This document shows positions 48,454 through 59,620 of a stretch of 64,000 nucleotides of DNA, piece after piece. A program made the position numbers and the translations under genes. The notes beneath the pieces are model-generated. The model had not been told where the DNA came from. It was given only the letters and a program-made list of their open reading frames with translations, and did not search any database. This stretch comes from Augochlora pura (lineage: Eukaryota; Arthropoda; Insecta; Hymenoptera; Halictidae), in the NCBI RefSeq assembly GCF_028453695.1, contig NC_135773.1, positions 21,142,001-21,206,000 on the forward strand, written 5' to 3'. Each line of letters opens with the position of its first letter. The first letter of the stretch is position 1.

Positions 48454-49091
48454 CAACGTCGCCGGCCGTGCTACGAACAATATTCATTTGCCGAACATTG
48501 AAGGGATGCAAATCGCGATTTTTGTTCGCGAAGAGTGAACGTTCTGCGGCCGGAGGCAACGGAACCGCGTGTCCTGCGAGCGTTTCCGGGGCACAAAGGG
48601 TCGCGCCCGTGTAATTTGACGGGTATTGTAAAGCGTCGCGGCGCCGATCTTCGCGCGACGCGACGCCGAGCGCCAGACGGCCACGCAAAATGGTGAGCCG
48701 CTCTCCCGAGGATGTCTCGCGAGGCATTATTTCCCTCCGGAAAGGGTGGAGAAGAATTGACCGGGATTCAGTTCGATTCACGGCGCGCAGACGGCAGCAC
48801 GTTCAGAATTACCGACTAGATTCATGCTGCCATCTGTTGCCCTTCCGGCGAACTTGAAAAATCACCAGAGATTTTGGAAAAATCAACCAGATTTTCGAAA
48901 GTTTCACTCCGCGATCGGTGGGGCGCGTTTCGCGAAAACATCGGCGACGATCGGCGGACTGTCGGGACAATGGCACGATGCTTTGTAATTGCGACGTGTA
49001 ACCGCCGTAAAGATGGATTCCTGAGTGTGTACCGGCTTTTACGGATTTCGTGATAGAGAACGCGATGCTCGAATGTAGGAGAGACACAGCT

Positions 49092-49419
49092 TTAACCCTT
49101 TCAATGCTGTGCGAAAAGCAGATGCCTGTGCGAAGATAAATTCGTCGAATTTGACGAATTTACGAAGGAAGAAGCTCGGAAAAACCAGACCAAAAGTGAT
49201 ATTTGTATAATTCAATAAGCAATGTATTATGGAGGAAATGGAAGTTTTATGAATAATATATATAATAATAATAGTTTTATAAATTTATTTTACGACGGAA
49301 TTTTGCCATAATGAGAATTGTATAAGGCGCTATTGGATGCGCAATGATATATCGTTGCTGCTACTTTTCGCATGTGCTACGAACAATGATATATTGTTGT
49401 CCGGTACTGAAAGGGTTAA
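49092..49419. mobile_element. TTAA element, CCCTTTCAATGC type
   Basis: Starts TTAACCCTTTCAATGCTGTG and ends GGTACTGAAAGGGTTAA; 328 bp. The right part has two ATGATATAT(C/T)GTTG copies (near 49344 and 49386). The right end matches a fragment at 13770-13829. Confidence 0.65.
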
Positions 49420-49490
49420 ACTTTTTCAATGCTATTCCATGCGATCGTTGTTAGCAATATTTTCTTGCGTTGCAATGGGTATCTTATATT

Positions 49491-49600
49491 TTAAGTTAGA
49501 ATTAATAATTTCTCTTGATGTTTCTATACTTTTAGTTAGAATTAATAATTTCTCTTGATGTTTCTACACATTTAGTTAGAATTAATAATTTCTGTTGACG
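49491..49600. repeat. Minisatellite, 40-bp unit, three copies
   Basis: The block AGTTAGAATTAATAATTTCT recurs every 40 bp three times. It lies between two TTAA elements. Confidence 0.85.
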
Positions 49601-49604
49601 TTGC

Positions 49605-49836
49605 GCAACCCTTCGCACTCGATGACATTTTAACTGTAAATCTGAAATAATTTGTCTGGTCTACAGTATATCCATTTTAAACGACGAAGTACATTTTATA
49701 CATAATAAATTAACTCTTGTGATTCTAACATACAGTTTCACGTTTAAGATTATTCTAAAATTAAACTTTGTTGCTATAAAAATGATTTTAGAAGGTGACA
49801 GAACAATTTCGACAGAACTCGCGTGCAAAGGGTTAA
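49605..49836. mobile_element. TTAA element, GCACTCGATGAC type
   Basis: Starts GCAACCCTTCGCACTCGATG (left TTAA mutated) and ends GCGTGCAAAGGGTTAA; 232 bp. Shares CATTTTAACTGTAAATCTGA and AGTATATCCATTTTA with the GCACTCGAAGCC group. Confidence 0.7.
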
Positions 49837-50259
49837 CTTATAAAGACGAGATTATGAGATCTACCCAGGAACGTTTTTAACTTTTAAAAGCTGTGCCGTG
49901 AACGCTTTAAACTATAGAGATATAAACAATTGAGAGATACTCAACTGTATCAAAAATTGTAATAATATAATTCAGCACACTATAACTTGCAGCGATGCGA
50001 CAATAGAACCGGAAGAAAAATATATTCTGATCAGGAAAGAAGATTAACTGCTTCACAAAATATTGCACGAATAATTAACAATAAACTACGATTTATACCA
50101 AACAAATCTACAGAATTAAAACATTTTGTTATATTTATATCAATGTTACGTGATTGATTTTTATATCGTTCGTCTTTTCATAGTTGCAAAAATTGCGACT
50201 GCGATCGACGTGTTCGTGATTTCGAGGGGGTTAAAAATTTCACGTCGATGTTCTAATTC

Positions 50260-50700
50260 GTCGCCGATGAAACTGTAGCAGCCTCGGTGATCTCCCTGAA
50301 TAGAACGCGCGCATTTTCTTGGCGGTGCTTTTCCCCCGTATCAGCGGTGGCACGGAGCGAGGCGCAAGAGAACACTGCACTTCCGCTCGTCATTTAGACG
50401 CGTTTAATGCAACGCATCTATCCGGAGAACTAAGGAACGGGAGATATCCACGGCGCCGACCACGGAGCATTGTGAGAGAAGCTCGAGTGGTCGCGGATAC
50501 TCGAGGGCTCATGGAACGAAGATTAAGAGAAGGACTACCAGTTAGAGGCGATGACTGGCTGACTTTTTTGAGAGCTAGGAATTATCTTGTCGTCTTCCTT
50601 GACGAGCCCTGGGTGGTCCGCGTTCCTTACCTCCGAATACCACGAAACACCCGGCCGACCGTTAATAAATTATTAGATTAGTGTGTGCGCGCGCGCGGTG
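50260..50700. other. GC-rich patch, non-coding as far as seen
   Basis: A 120-codon open frame on the plus strand (50319-50681) has an ordinary composition but no recognisable domain, no splice context and no second exon. I do not call it a gene. Confidence 0.35.
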
Positions 50701-50826
50701 CATAATATGGCCTTCTCGATGTAACCGAACAAGCACGGATTAACCGAACAAATGATTCCGTCGTTTTCGATGAACGTGGGACTGCCGGTGAATTCCTGTT
50801 AATGTTCTGACAGGGAAACTTCGTGA

Positions 50827-50921
50827 AGTCGCTGTCGTTTATATTATAGTATTCGCCATTTATGGTATAGTCGCTGCCATTTATATTACAGTCGCTGTCA
50901 TTTATATTACATATAAATATA
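50827..50921. repeat. Tandem repeat, about 24-bp unit
   Basis: AGTCGCTGTCATTTATATTAC and variants recur four times. Confidence 0.85.
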
Positions 50922-52479
50922 TATTATATAAATATATGGCTGCCAATATTCTTCCATGAGAAATATCTTCTTTCGCTCTATTTTCTTTAATAAGTTCATT
51001 TTTATCACATTGTATACTGTTGTTCAATTATTTTAATTGTCCAGTTATTAAAACATTTATCGTTTTCTGGTAATGTTTTGTGGACTATAGGAACTCGACA
51101 AGTTTTGCGATATTTTATTCAGAATCTTAAATATTGTCCACGGTGACAGAGAAATATAATTATATTCTTTTATTGGTATAGTTTCTTCGATCTATTAATA
51201 TATGCTCAATAAAGTTTGTCGCGTCGCATTAATAATAAAATTATTATCGTTCTAGTATTGCAAATAGTTCGAGAGAAGAATTCTTCGACAGCGAAGCTAA
51301 ATATTTGATAAAATTTGATCAATCATTTTGGAAGAAGTGTTCTTATTCAGATATTCAAAGTTTGTTTCTAAATAAAGATATCCTCGCAAGAAGGATAAGG
51401 GTACCTTGATTTACAACAAGAATAATAAATTTGGAAGAGGGATGGATTAATGTTAATTTTATCTACGTGGAATCTCCGTTTAATTTTTATATTTTACGTT
51501 GTTTTCAGTAATTAATCCAAAATATGAAATTACTGTTTGATTCAGTAATTAATCTAAAATATGTAACAGTTTCATGGAAATAAAATATGTGACAGTTCTA
51601 TTAAAATAAAATAGCAGCCATTACGCGAACAAATTTATTCCTAATTCGATTCCTGTTGACTCTATATCATTGTATCGCCTCATAGTTTCTCGAAGCTCAT
51701 TAGAGAACTAATCACGAGTTTATTGCATCAGTTAGTATACCACAAAATAGATGTTTGATTGGCAAATAATTTCGTGGATACAAACCACGCCTTCCATCGA
51801 AACGAGCGAATAAAATTATTTTTCAAACACATAAAAAATGAAATCAATCGAATTACATATGTATTCATGAATACTTAACAGTTGATAATACAAGTCCATT
51901 CCTACTTCGATATTCTGCAATTAATTCTATTAATAAAGGATGTTAGTAATACTACTGCAATACTCTTGTAAATAAAAGCACATTAAATTTTCATTTAGTT
52001 TATTTAGTCACCGTTCTTGAAATTCATGTCAATATTTCTGTATCAAGCAAATCGTTTTTTATAAATGACTATTGCGCATTTAAACAATTAGGCTGCACGT
52101 TTCATGTACATTGTTCACACGCATATTACGTAAAATGCAAAAAGACATGAAAAACGAGACAATAACTCGTTACATTATTTGAAGCATACTGAAATTATTA
52201 AGAGAAGAATTTCAGGATATCGATATCCTATTATCAAGTGATTAAAATCATATACGCAGGGAAGCAATTTTTATTTCAGAGATGCAGAGAAATTTTGATT
52301 CGTCGATAATGGTCTGGAATTTATGGAATCGCATAAACGAAGATTCTTCAACCTTTTAGGGGAAAAACTGACCAAACACTGTAGCGTTCCGCAAACCATC
52401 ATTTCCAACTATTACAACACTCGTGAAATATGTATGTGTAATCTAGTCTTACCAAAATCCTGACATATCACTGACTTCA
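50922..52479. other. AT-rich non-coding stretch
   Basis: Nothing recognised; all frames are short. Confidence 0.5.
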
Positions 52480-52743
52480 TTAACCCCTTGTTAATGGGGT
52501 TATTAACTATAATAATAATGGGGTTAATAAATATATTAATTCCACTTATTTGTTCTCAATACTTTCCTTGATACGACCAGATAATTTTTATTTCTTGCAT
52601 TGTATTTATTTACCTCTGTTCCTAGATTTTGATAATAGAAAAATTCAATTTGATTTCTATTTAGAAGAAATTAATAATTTATTAATATCTTGCGCGGAAT
52701 TTTTATTACGAGTCTGCCTCGTTATTATAGTGTAAGGGGTTAA
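52480..52743. mobile_element. TTAA element, CCCCTTG/GCACTA group
   Basis: It starts TTAACCCCTTGTTAATGGGG and ends TTATAGTGTAAGGGGTTAA; 264 bp. A second internal GGGGTTAATAA near 52515 suggests a small rearrangement or a nested end. The interior matches 39071-39314 (TTTTGATAATAGAAAAATTC, GAGTCTGCCTCGTTATTA). Confidence 0.72.
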
Positions 52744-52814
52744 GACAGAGACTCTATTATGACAAAGATGTGCAAGCATGATCGGCAACAAGTAATCACT
52801 GACTTCACACTCTA

Positions 52815-53067
52815 TTAACCCTATGCACTATAATAATATATAATACAATATATAATAACATGATTTCATGCAAGTTCTTCTACCGAGTATGAACGTTATT
52901 AATGTCTTCTACATCGATATAAAAATAAATTCTTCTGTTATTAAAGTTTGGAAACAAAAGTACATAAAGACAATAAAAGAAAGAAAAATTGTCTGGTCCT
53001 GTTATTAATAATATTAAGGACAGTGCTAATCAACGCAGCGCGAAAAGAATCGTGGTGCAAGGGTTCA
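52815..53067. mobile_element. TTAA element, GCACTA group, inverted orientation
   Basis: Starts TTAACCCTATGCACTATAA and ends CAACGCAGCGCGAAAAGAA, GGTGCAAGGGTTCA; 253 bp. It is the reverse orientation of the 39071 copy. A duplicated flank at 53105-53185 carries an uninterrupted TTAA, so the insertion boundary is visible. Confidence 0.75.
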
Positions 53068-53303
53068 GGACAAAGAAAGTAAATTTCATACTAAAACCAG
53101 ATATGCAATCGTGATCAGCAACAAGTAATCACTGACATCACACTCTATTAAACCACAGAAGGTAAAATTCATACTAAAACAATCCTTTCAGTAAAAAAGC
53201 AGTGAAAAGTAATCCTTTCGCTGAGCAAAATTCTACCAGCACGTCGCACAACAAACGCACCATTCCCTTCCAAAATAAATTCACACCCGAATTCTCCAAG
53301 AAA

Positions 53304-53561
53304 TTAACCCTTCGCACTCGAAGTCGTTTTACCTCTAAATCTGAAATATTTTTCCCAGCTCATGGTATTTCCATTTTATGCAACAAACTGCACTCTTATG
53401 CAACAAAATGCACTTTTATACATACGAAATTGATTCTCGTCACTCATACAACAGCTTTTCTATTGACCGATCTTTTCAATCCAACCTTTGTTTCCATAAA
53501 AATGATCTCGGCACGCGATAGAAACAATTTCATAACGGCGCCACGGAGTGCAAAGGGTTAA
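53304..53561. mobile_element. TTAA element, GCACTCGAAGTC group
   Basis: Starts TTAACCCTTCGCACTCGAAG and ends CGGAGTGCAAAGGGTTAA; 258 bp. Aligns with 11496 and 15528. It has a short internal duplication (TTATGCAACAAA(C/A)TGCACT twice). Confidence 0.76.
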
Positions 53562-54540
53562 TACTTCGCCGTCGTAGCCAAAGTGACGCTCACCGAGTAT
53601 CCGCCGCGTAGGCCGCGGCCACGGTCCAAGGTTTCCGATAATTGCCGACTTCTTCCCGATATCAGCACGGAGTTTCGCATCGCGTCCGGTTAAATAATCC
53701 CCGCGCGCCCGATCCCGATCGCCCGTCCGCCGTTGGTCCACCTGTATACACGCCGGGCAGCTCAGCAGATTTTAATGGCGTCATACCCGTTTCGCAACAG
53801 TTATTCAACCGAAGTACCCGGGGGTCTAAGCCGAAAGAGATCCAGCTCGTTCGAGACGGCGGAGAATCTTCAACGGATAGCGGGGCGGGCCGATGATAGT
53901 AAGCGAGGAAGAGCGGCCCGGGGGTCTTCTTCCCATCGGAAAAGGATACTTAGGATTAATCAGGAATGCTGTAATTGAATTTAACGTCCGAATTGAGTAT
54001 TTTCGCTTACAAAGAGCCGAAAGAGTGAGGAGAGAGCGAGAGGGCCGGCTAGGGGGGACGGTGGCGCGCGGAGGAGAGGGGGGGTTCGTCGATGCGATGG
54101 AAAGGGGCGAGGCGAACGGGGGGGGGGGGGCGGGGGGGGGGGGGGATAGGGTTGGAGAAGCGGCCGAGAACGAGGACGAAGGGGGAGGGGGGCGTGTAAT
54201 TGGAAAAGCTTCGGATTAACAATTTTGCAGGACTCGGCGAAAATGTTCGCGAAAAGAGGATTCCCGGGGAGCAATGAGATCGTTTCTCTCGTAGCCGGAG
54301 AACCCCGTGGGCAGAGGGAACGCGCGCGCGGGCCGCGGCGACGATGGGCACAGTTTATCGACGATGGAAGTGGGCCTCTTCCGGGAAATCGGGTTTGAGA
54401 AATTCGTTTAAGGGCATTTTGCATCGATCAGGCTCTCTCCCGGCTGTTACCGTCCCTTCAGGAACCGTTCCTTTATTTTTCAATGTGTCGGCGACGTTGG
54501 CCGACGAGTTGCTTATGGTTGGATAAAAATTGACGAACAG
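53562..54540. other. GC-rich island with extreme G tract
   Basis: CpG-rich, with G-rich sequence between about 54060 and 54195. Frames on the two strands are Gly/Arg- or Pro-rich artefacts. Confidence 0.45.
54118..54145. repeat. G-run with a single C interruption
   Basis: 28 bases, all G except one C, within a wider G-rich block containing further GGGG groups. Potential G-quadruplex on the plus strand. Confidence 0.9.
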
Positions 54541-54580
54541 CTCCGTACGATCAAACTTCTGTTCTTGCCTACTGGAACTG

Positions 54581-54827
54581 TTAACCCTTTGCTGTCGGAG
54601 TGAAAATATACGCGAATCCGTAATATTTTCTCGGACTTACGGTAGTTCCATTTGGTATAACCTGTAGCATTTTATACACCGTGAAATTGAAATTTATAAC
54701 TCGTGTTATAGTTAAGAAGTCTTGACAATATTTTTGGTATAAATTGATTTGATAAAAATTGTTTGAAAACGTGGTGTGACAGTTTTTGGCGACGCCTTGG
54801 AGTCGACACTCGACCGCAAGGGGTTAA
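54581..54827. mobile_element. TTAA element, CCCTTTGCTGTCGG (diverged GCACTCG group)
   Basis: Starts TTAACCCTTTGCTGTCGG and ends CACTCGACCGCAAGGGGTTAA; 247 bp. The layout matches the 245-258 bp group (GTTCCATTTGGTATAAC, AACGTGGTGTGACAG, GGAGTCGACACTCG) but with more changes. Confidence 0.68.
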
Positions 54828-54950
54828 GAGACCTGTTATTTAGTTTTACATTGTTTTGTCGAGTCGGTAGAAAGTAATCTTCCGAGCTGCTGCCTTGTAG
54901 AATGTGTGCAAACTTCATTCGATCGTTGTTATATTATAATGTAAGAAAAA

Positions 54951-55456
54951 AGGATGACTAACTTATGAGTTAAATTCGTAAAATCAGAAAATGAAGACTA
55001 ACTTATGAATTGCATTTATAAAATATAAATAGGAAGACCAACTTATGAATCGCATTTGTAAAGTCAGAAAAGAAAGACGAACTTATGAATTACATTCATA
55101 AAATAAGAAAAGGAAGATCAATTTATGAATCGCATTCATAAAATCAGAAAATAAACACCAACTTATGATTCGCATTCATAAAATCAGAGAATAAAAACCA
55201 ACTTATGAATTGCATTTATAAAATCAAAAAAGAAAGACTAACTTATGAATCGCATTCATAAAATCAGAGAATAAAAACCAATTTATGAATTATATTCATA
55301 AAATAAATAAAGAAAGACCAACTTATAACTTATATTCATAATATAAAAAAAAGGAAGATCAACTTATGAATTGCATTCATAAAATCAGAAAAGAAAGATC
55401 AACCTATGACTTACATTGATAAAATAAAAAAGGGAAGCTCAACTTATGAATTGCAG
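54951..55456. repeat. Minisatellite, 40-bp unit with internal palindrome, about 13 copies
   Basis: The block ACTTATGAAT recurs almost exactly every 40 bp. Most units contain TTATGAAT-NNN-ATTCATAA, an 8-bp inverted repeat with a 3-base loop, followed by AAATCAGAAAA and a purine-rich joint AGAC(C/T)A. The units are contiguous, so this is not a CRISPR array. Confidence 0.93.
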
Positions 55457-56046
55457 TCTTGTATGTGTGTATGTGCACTAGTATTTTGCACAGTACAGTA
55501 TTTTATCATTATGCGTAAAATATAAGTACACATCCATTAAATTTAACACTTTTACTTCTTGACTGCCGTGCCAAGCATAAGTTGGAATACGCAATTATTT
55601 GCTCGAATCTAAAACAATCTCGTACTCTACTCTATTATATCTTCGTGAATTCACGAGGTTCCACGAGACACGAGAATATTGAACATTTAATTGACGTGCT
55701 ACAGTTTGACTCGACTGAATAGAGAGTACTATGATTTCACGAAATTATTGTAAATGATTGACACAATTGGCACGGACAAACAGAAAATCTATTAAAAAGA
55801 TCGACATAGTTTAATTTGATTTTTCTTCTACAAGAAATATTTATATCAATAATATAATTCTTTCTAAAATTTTGCATTTCTCAGATTTGTGCACGAATAT
55901 AGAAAAATTGACAAATATTCGCAATTAGTTGGGTATAAGAACAGGGAAGAGTGTGAAGGAGTAATTCCTCGTTCTTGTGCGAATGCCGATTATTTTTCCA
56001 TGGCTTATGTTAACAGGAAATAGGCAAGTTACAAGAAAAAAACCAT
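55457..56046. other. AT-rich non-coding stretch
   Basis: Nothing recognised. Confidence 0.5.
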
Positions 56047-56223
56047 ATAAACCCTTGCACTACGAATTCTTTCTCGCTGCGTCGATTAACACTTATTTAT
56101 CCTTAATTGCAACGTTATATAACAATTTTAGTGGTGCCTCAGAGTCACCTCTCAAAGGGTTAATAGAACTCGCATGGAATTTTTGTCGCGAGTCTGACTC
56201 GTTATTATAGCGCAAAGGGTTAA
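56047..56223. mobile_element. Chimeric TTAA element (GCACTA group with a GCACTCG-group piece inside)
   Basis: The left end ATAAACCCTTGCACTACGAA and right end TTATAGCGCAAAGGGTTAA belong to the GCACTA group. Inside, from about 56105 to 56162, is the right end of the other group (AACAATTTTAGTGGTGCCTC then CTCTCAAAGGGTTAA). Confidence 0.62.
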
Positions 56224-56292
56224 TGAACGTAAGTAACCATCTAGAAAACGTAGATATTTATTTACATTTTTTAAAAATTTATTTAAATTTAA

Positions 56293-56401
56293 AAAATGTA
56301 AGTAACCATTTAAAAAACATAAATAACCATTTAAAAAACATAAGTAACCATTTAAAAACCGTAAATAACCATTTGAAACCGTAAGTAACCATTTAATAAA
56401 G
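56293..56401. repeat. Minisatellite, 21-bp unit
   Basis: About five units of AAGTAACCATTTAAAAAACAT and variants. The period is a multiple of three, so an open frame on the minus strand reads a false NGYLxFL peptide repeat. Confidence 0.88.
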
Positions 56402-57110
56402 GCAAGTTTCGGTTCGTTTGTTGGAGAAAAAAGGAATCGGCGACAGAAGAAAGGAAAATGGAGAGGCGGCACAGGAAGCGGAACGAGGATACGTATCGTC
56501 CCGGGGAAAGAGACGCGCGTCGCGAATTGATTAAATTCCTTTGGTTAGCCCGCAAACAAGTATTTATTTCGCTTGCCCCCCCCCCCCCGCGCGCGCGCGC
56601 TATTTACAATTAGTCGATGCGCTATACCAGCGATCCTAGTTCCGGATAACTAGACCTCAAACCGCCCTCTCGTTGGGAAACGCGCGCGTGGGATGTGCGA
56701 GCGGCGCGGCGCGGCCCGGCGCGCGGGCACACGCCGCCTCAACTCACGCTCTGTTAATTTATCTAATTACGATAGTAGTCGAGATCATTTATCCCGTACG
56801 AGAGGAAATTGGAGACGAGCGTAGCACGGGGAAATATGAAATTAGTAGCAATGCTCCACGGGTACCTCGAAATTTCACGATATTACCGTGCGCGCCTGCC
56901 GTCCGAAAGCTACCGTTTCAGTGCCAGCCCGAGTTTTCCGAAATAATAAGGCTGCAATATCGTTCCCTCCCTCTCCCTTCCTCTCCCCCGCCCCTCTCTC
57001 CGCAGCAGCTTTGTTGCATTTCGACGCTGCGAATTCGTCCCGGATGCAACCACGGGAACTGTGTTAATCAGGCTCGCGTCGCGCACGAACGTTGTCTTAT
57101 GAATCGAGGA
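56402..57110. other. GC-rich patch
   Basis: Includes a C13-type run directly joined to CGCGCGCGCGCG (56577-56600) and a CT/CCCT block near 56964-57000. No gene recognised. Confidence 0.45.
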
Positions 57111-57280
57111 CAAATATTTGCGATTAACTTGACGCGTTCCTTTATTTCGTATTAAATTTGTTCGGAAATATCTTTAATAATTTTCAAACGAGCCGAGGAT
57201 TTTTATACATGCTCTCGTTCCTGCGGGGTTTTTTTTTATACAAAGCGGAGATGAGGGGAAAATTCAGTGATTAAAAAATT

Positions 57281-57645
57281 GCTTGCGACATTTTTGTATT
57301 TATATTTAATTTGATTTACTCGTCGCGTTGAAACATGTAACTTCACTTCCAGCTACTTGTAACTGTTAAACATAATAAATATGTTTTAAATAAATTTAAT
57401 GAGTGCTAGTTTCAAGATACTGTTACAAATCTGAATGGTTTCGTGTTAGCACTGTAGTTGTGACATTTTTGTATTATATTTAGATTTAATATGATTTACT
57501 CGTCGCGTAGACAAATGTAAGTTTACTTCTAGCATTAGCTAGTTATAACTGTTAATTATACTAAATACGTTTCAAATAAACTTAATAAGTGTTAGTTTTT
57601 AGATACTGTTATGAAACTTAATGATATCGTGTTAGCACTGTAGTT
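57281..57645. repeat. Tandem duplication, about 180-bp unit
   Basis: Both units read CGACATTTTTGTATT-like, GATTTACTCGTCGCGT, TAACTGTTAA, AGATACTGTTA and CGTGTTAGCACTGTAGTT in the same order. Confidence 0.85.
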
Positions 57646-57854
57646 TATATTTAACCACGTAAAAATCGCGGCATAACGAAGTAATTACTTTCACGATATA
57701 GTAATTAAAATCGAAAATTGGAAATTCTGTGGTAATATATGCTGGAGATTTACTTCTCATTAAATGGTGCATTATAGTTTCGTTTAACTCCTTCTCAACG
57801 GATACTGAACATTGAATTATTAACAAAGTTTACCAAGATTGTAGACTTTGTGCA

Positions 57855-57992
57855 TCCATTCGAATAGAATGTTATTATATATTTCTATCACCTGTTTCGA
57901 ATAAAATATTATTATATATTTCTACAATGTATTCGAATAGAATATTATTATACATTTCCATCATCCATTTCGAATAAAATATTATTATACCA
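57855..57992. repeat. Minisatellite, about 35-40 bp unit, four copies
   Basis: TTCGAATA(G/A)AATATTATTATA followed by CATTTCTATCA-like sequence recurs four times. Confidence 0.85.
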
Positions 57993-58139
57993 AATCGAAT
58001 GAAACCCTTAATAATAAAACCGTCTCTACAGCAGCGCATAATTTATTTCAATTTCGCTTCGCATAACCTATCAAGCTACGCACCAGTATCAAGATCCAAT
58101 ATCACTTTCTTCCACAGAAAATAAAATCAACTCGAATTT

Positions 58140-58515
58140 CGTCGAACGTCACGTTCCACAACGCGAGCCTCGCAATTAATTTGTCGCGATCGGATCCTCG
58201 ACGACAAAATAGACGTAAAAATGTTTAAACACCGTCGAAAATCTGCCGCGTAGACGTTGCAGCGAACGCCGGGCATCGTTATTTATTAAGAGACATCATT
58301 TATTACATAATTAAGGGAAAACGGTCGACAGGCGTCCTCCGCGGAGATGTTCGAGAATTAACGAGCGTCGATACGACGGATCCGCGGTTTCGGGTTCTCG
58401 CCGGCTGACGTTCGAGGATCGGCGGTAACTTGTCGAGACGGTATCCGCGCGTGGTTTTTCGTTGCCGGCAAATATTGCAAATTATCGCTGTTCCCGCGAT
58501 AAAAAATCGTCGATC

Positions 58516-58554
<39 letters not shown>

Positions 58555-59110
58555 GGTCGCCTCGGCTGGTAGATCCCGCTTGAAGGAGGCTTAAAAACGC
58601 GATCTGGTCCGCGTGGAAGATATTTTCGCTTCTGTGCCGGGTGGCCGAGGGCGTGCCACCGTGTTACAATACGGTACAATACGGTGAATTTAGTCGAGTG
58701 CAACAATCCGTTAAGTTAAGAACCGGAGAGAAAGACTTAATCTGCGCGGTGTCTGACGCCCCGCGGTTCCTCTCCCCCACCGGGCCGGGCAGGAAAAACG
58801 GCCGAGATTCCTCGAGCGATTTTCTCGGTAACGCGCGCGCGGAATATTCCCCGCGCGACGCCAGTAATTGCAATTTGAGGGATCTGCCAGGATTCCGAAT
58901 CCCGCGCTACTTAACCGCTCGCACGATGTTTTTGCCTGGGAAAAAAACCCCGAGTAGTCGCGTGGTTACACGATCGAGAAACGATCTCGCGTGGATCCGA
59001 GGAGACCCGTCGCGATCGACGACATGTTACCGGATCACTTTGCGATACGCCTCGTTTTATTTCTGGGAACGCGGGAGAGGCTGGTTCGCCGACGTTCTTC
59101 CTCGATCCGA
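58140..59110. other. GC-rich island with GA microsatellite
   Basis: CpG-rich; GA run at 58518-58552. The 162-codon plus-strand frame (58641-59129) has no recognisable domain. Confidence 0.4.
58518..58552. repeat. GA microsatellite
   Basis: About 17 GA dinucleotides. Confidence 0.93.
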
Positions 59111-59139
59111 CTGCGTTACTCGAAAATAGTTCCGCTGGA

Positions 59140-59345
59140 AGTTCTGCTGCTGTTTTTCTTCGTTTTACTGTTTTATTGGTGTAATTTAGTCCAATAAAAC
59201 GGTAAAACAATCTGTTGTAAATCAATTTCAACATATAGGAGAGCGAAAGATTATAGAGCGTGTAGTATATAGAATAATTGAATTTTTAGTCGAGAAGTAT
59301 AGTGAGTTACTTGTAGCGAGATATATTTGCTATAATAGAAGAAGT
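59140..59345 (+). repeat. Dispersed duplication, copy 1
   Basis: Shares with 60955-61165 the order TTCGAAAATA-like, TTTTATTGG, TATAGAGCGTG(T/C)AGTATATA, GAATAAT(T/C)GAATTTTTA, GAAGAA(G/A)TGT(A/G)ATCAAA. The copies are diverged and about 1.8 kb apart. Confidence 0.75.
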
Positions 59346-59620
59346 GTAATCAAATTCGGCCATGTGTAAAAACTCTATTACTACAAGGAATTTTGTTAAT
59401 TGTACCTGATATTGTATTCTTTATAAATCGATGGAAATAGTATATGTATATAAGGTCTATTTAAATAGAAGGTCGCTAATAGCCTTGCAGCTGATGTGAC
59501 GTAAAACCTCTAAGAAAAAAAAAAGTATATGTATATTGTAAATTGTTTCAATTCGCGTTTCTGATTTTTTAACACTACCACCTTCGTTTATGAAATTTTC
59601 TATTTCTGTGAGTTTGAAAT

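Noticed and set aside
56152..56472. Minus-strand frame with an NGYLxFL peptide repeat
   Set aside because: The repeat is a by-product of a 21-bp minisatellite whose period is a multiple of three; it also runs into a TTAA element.
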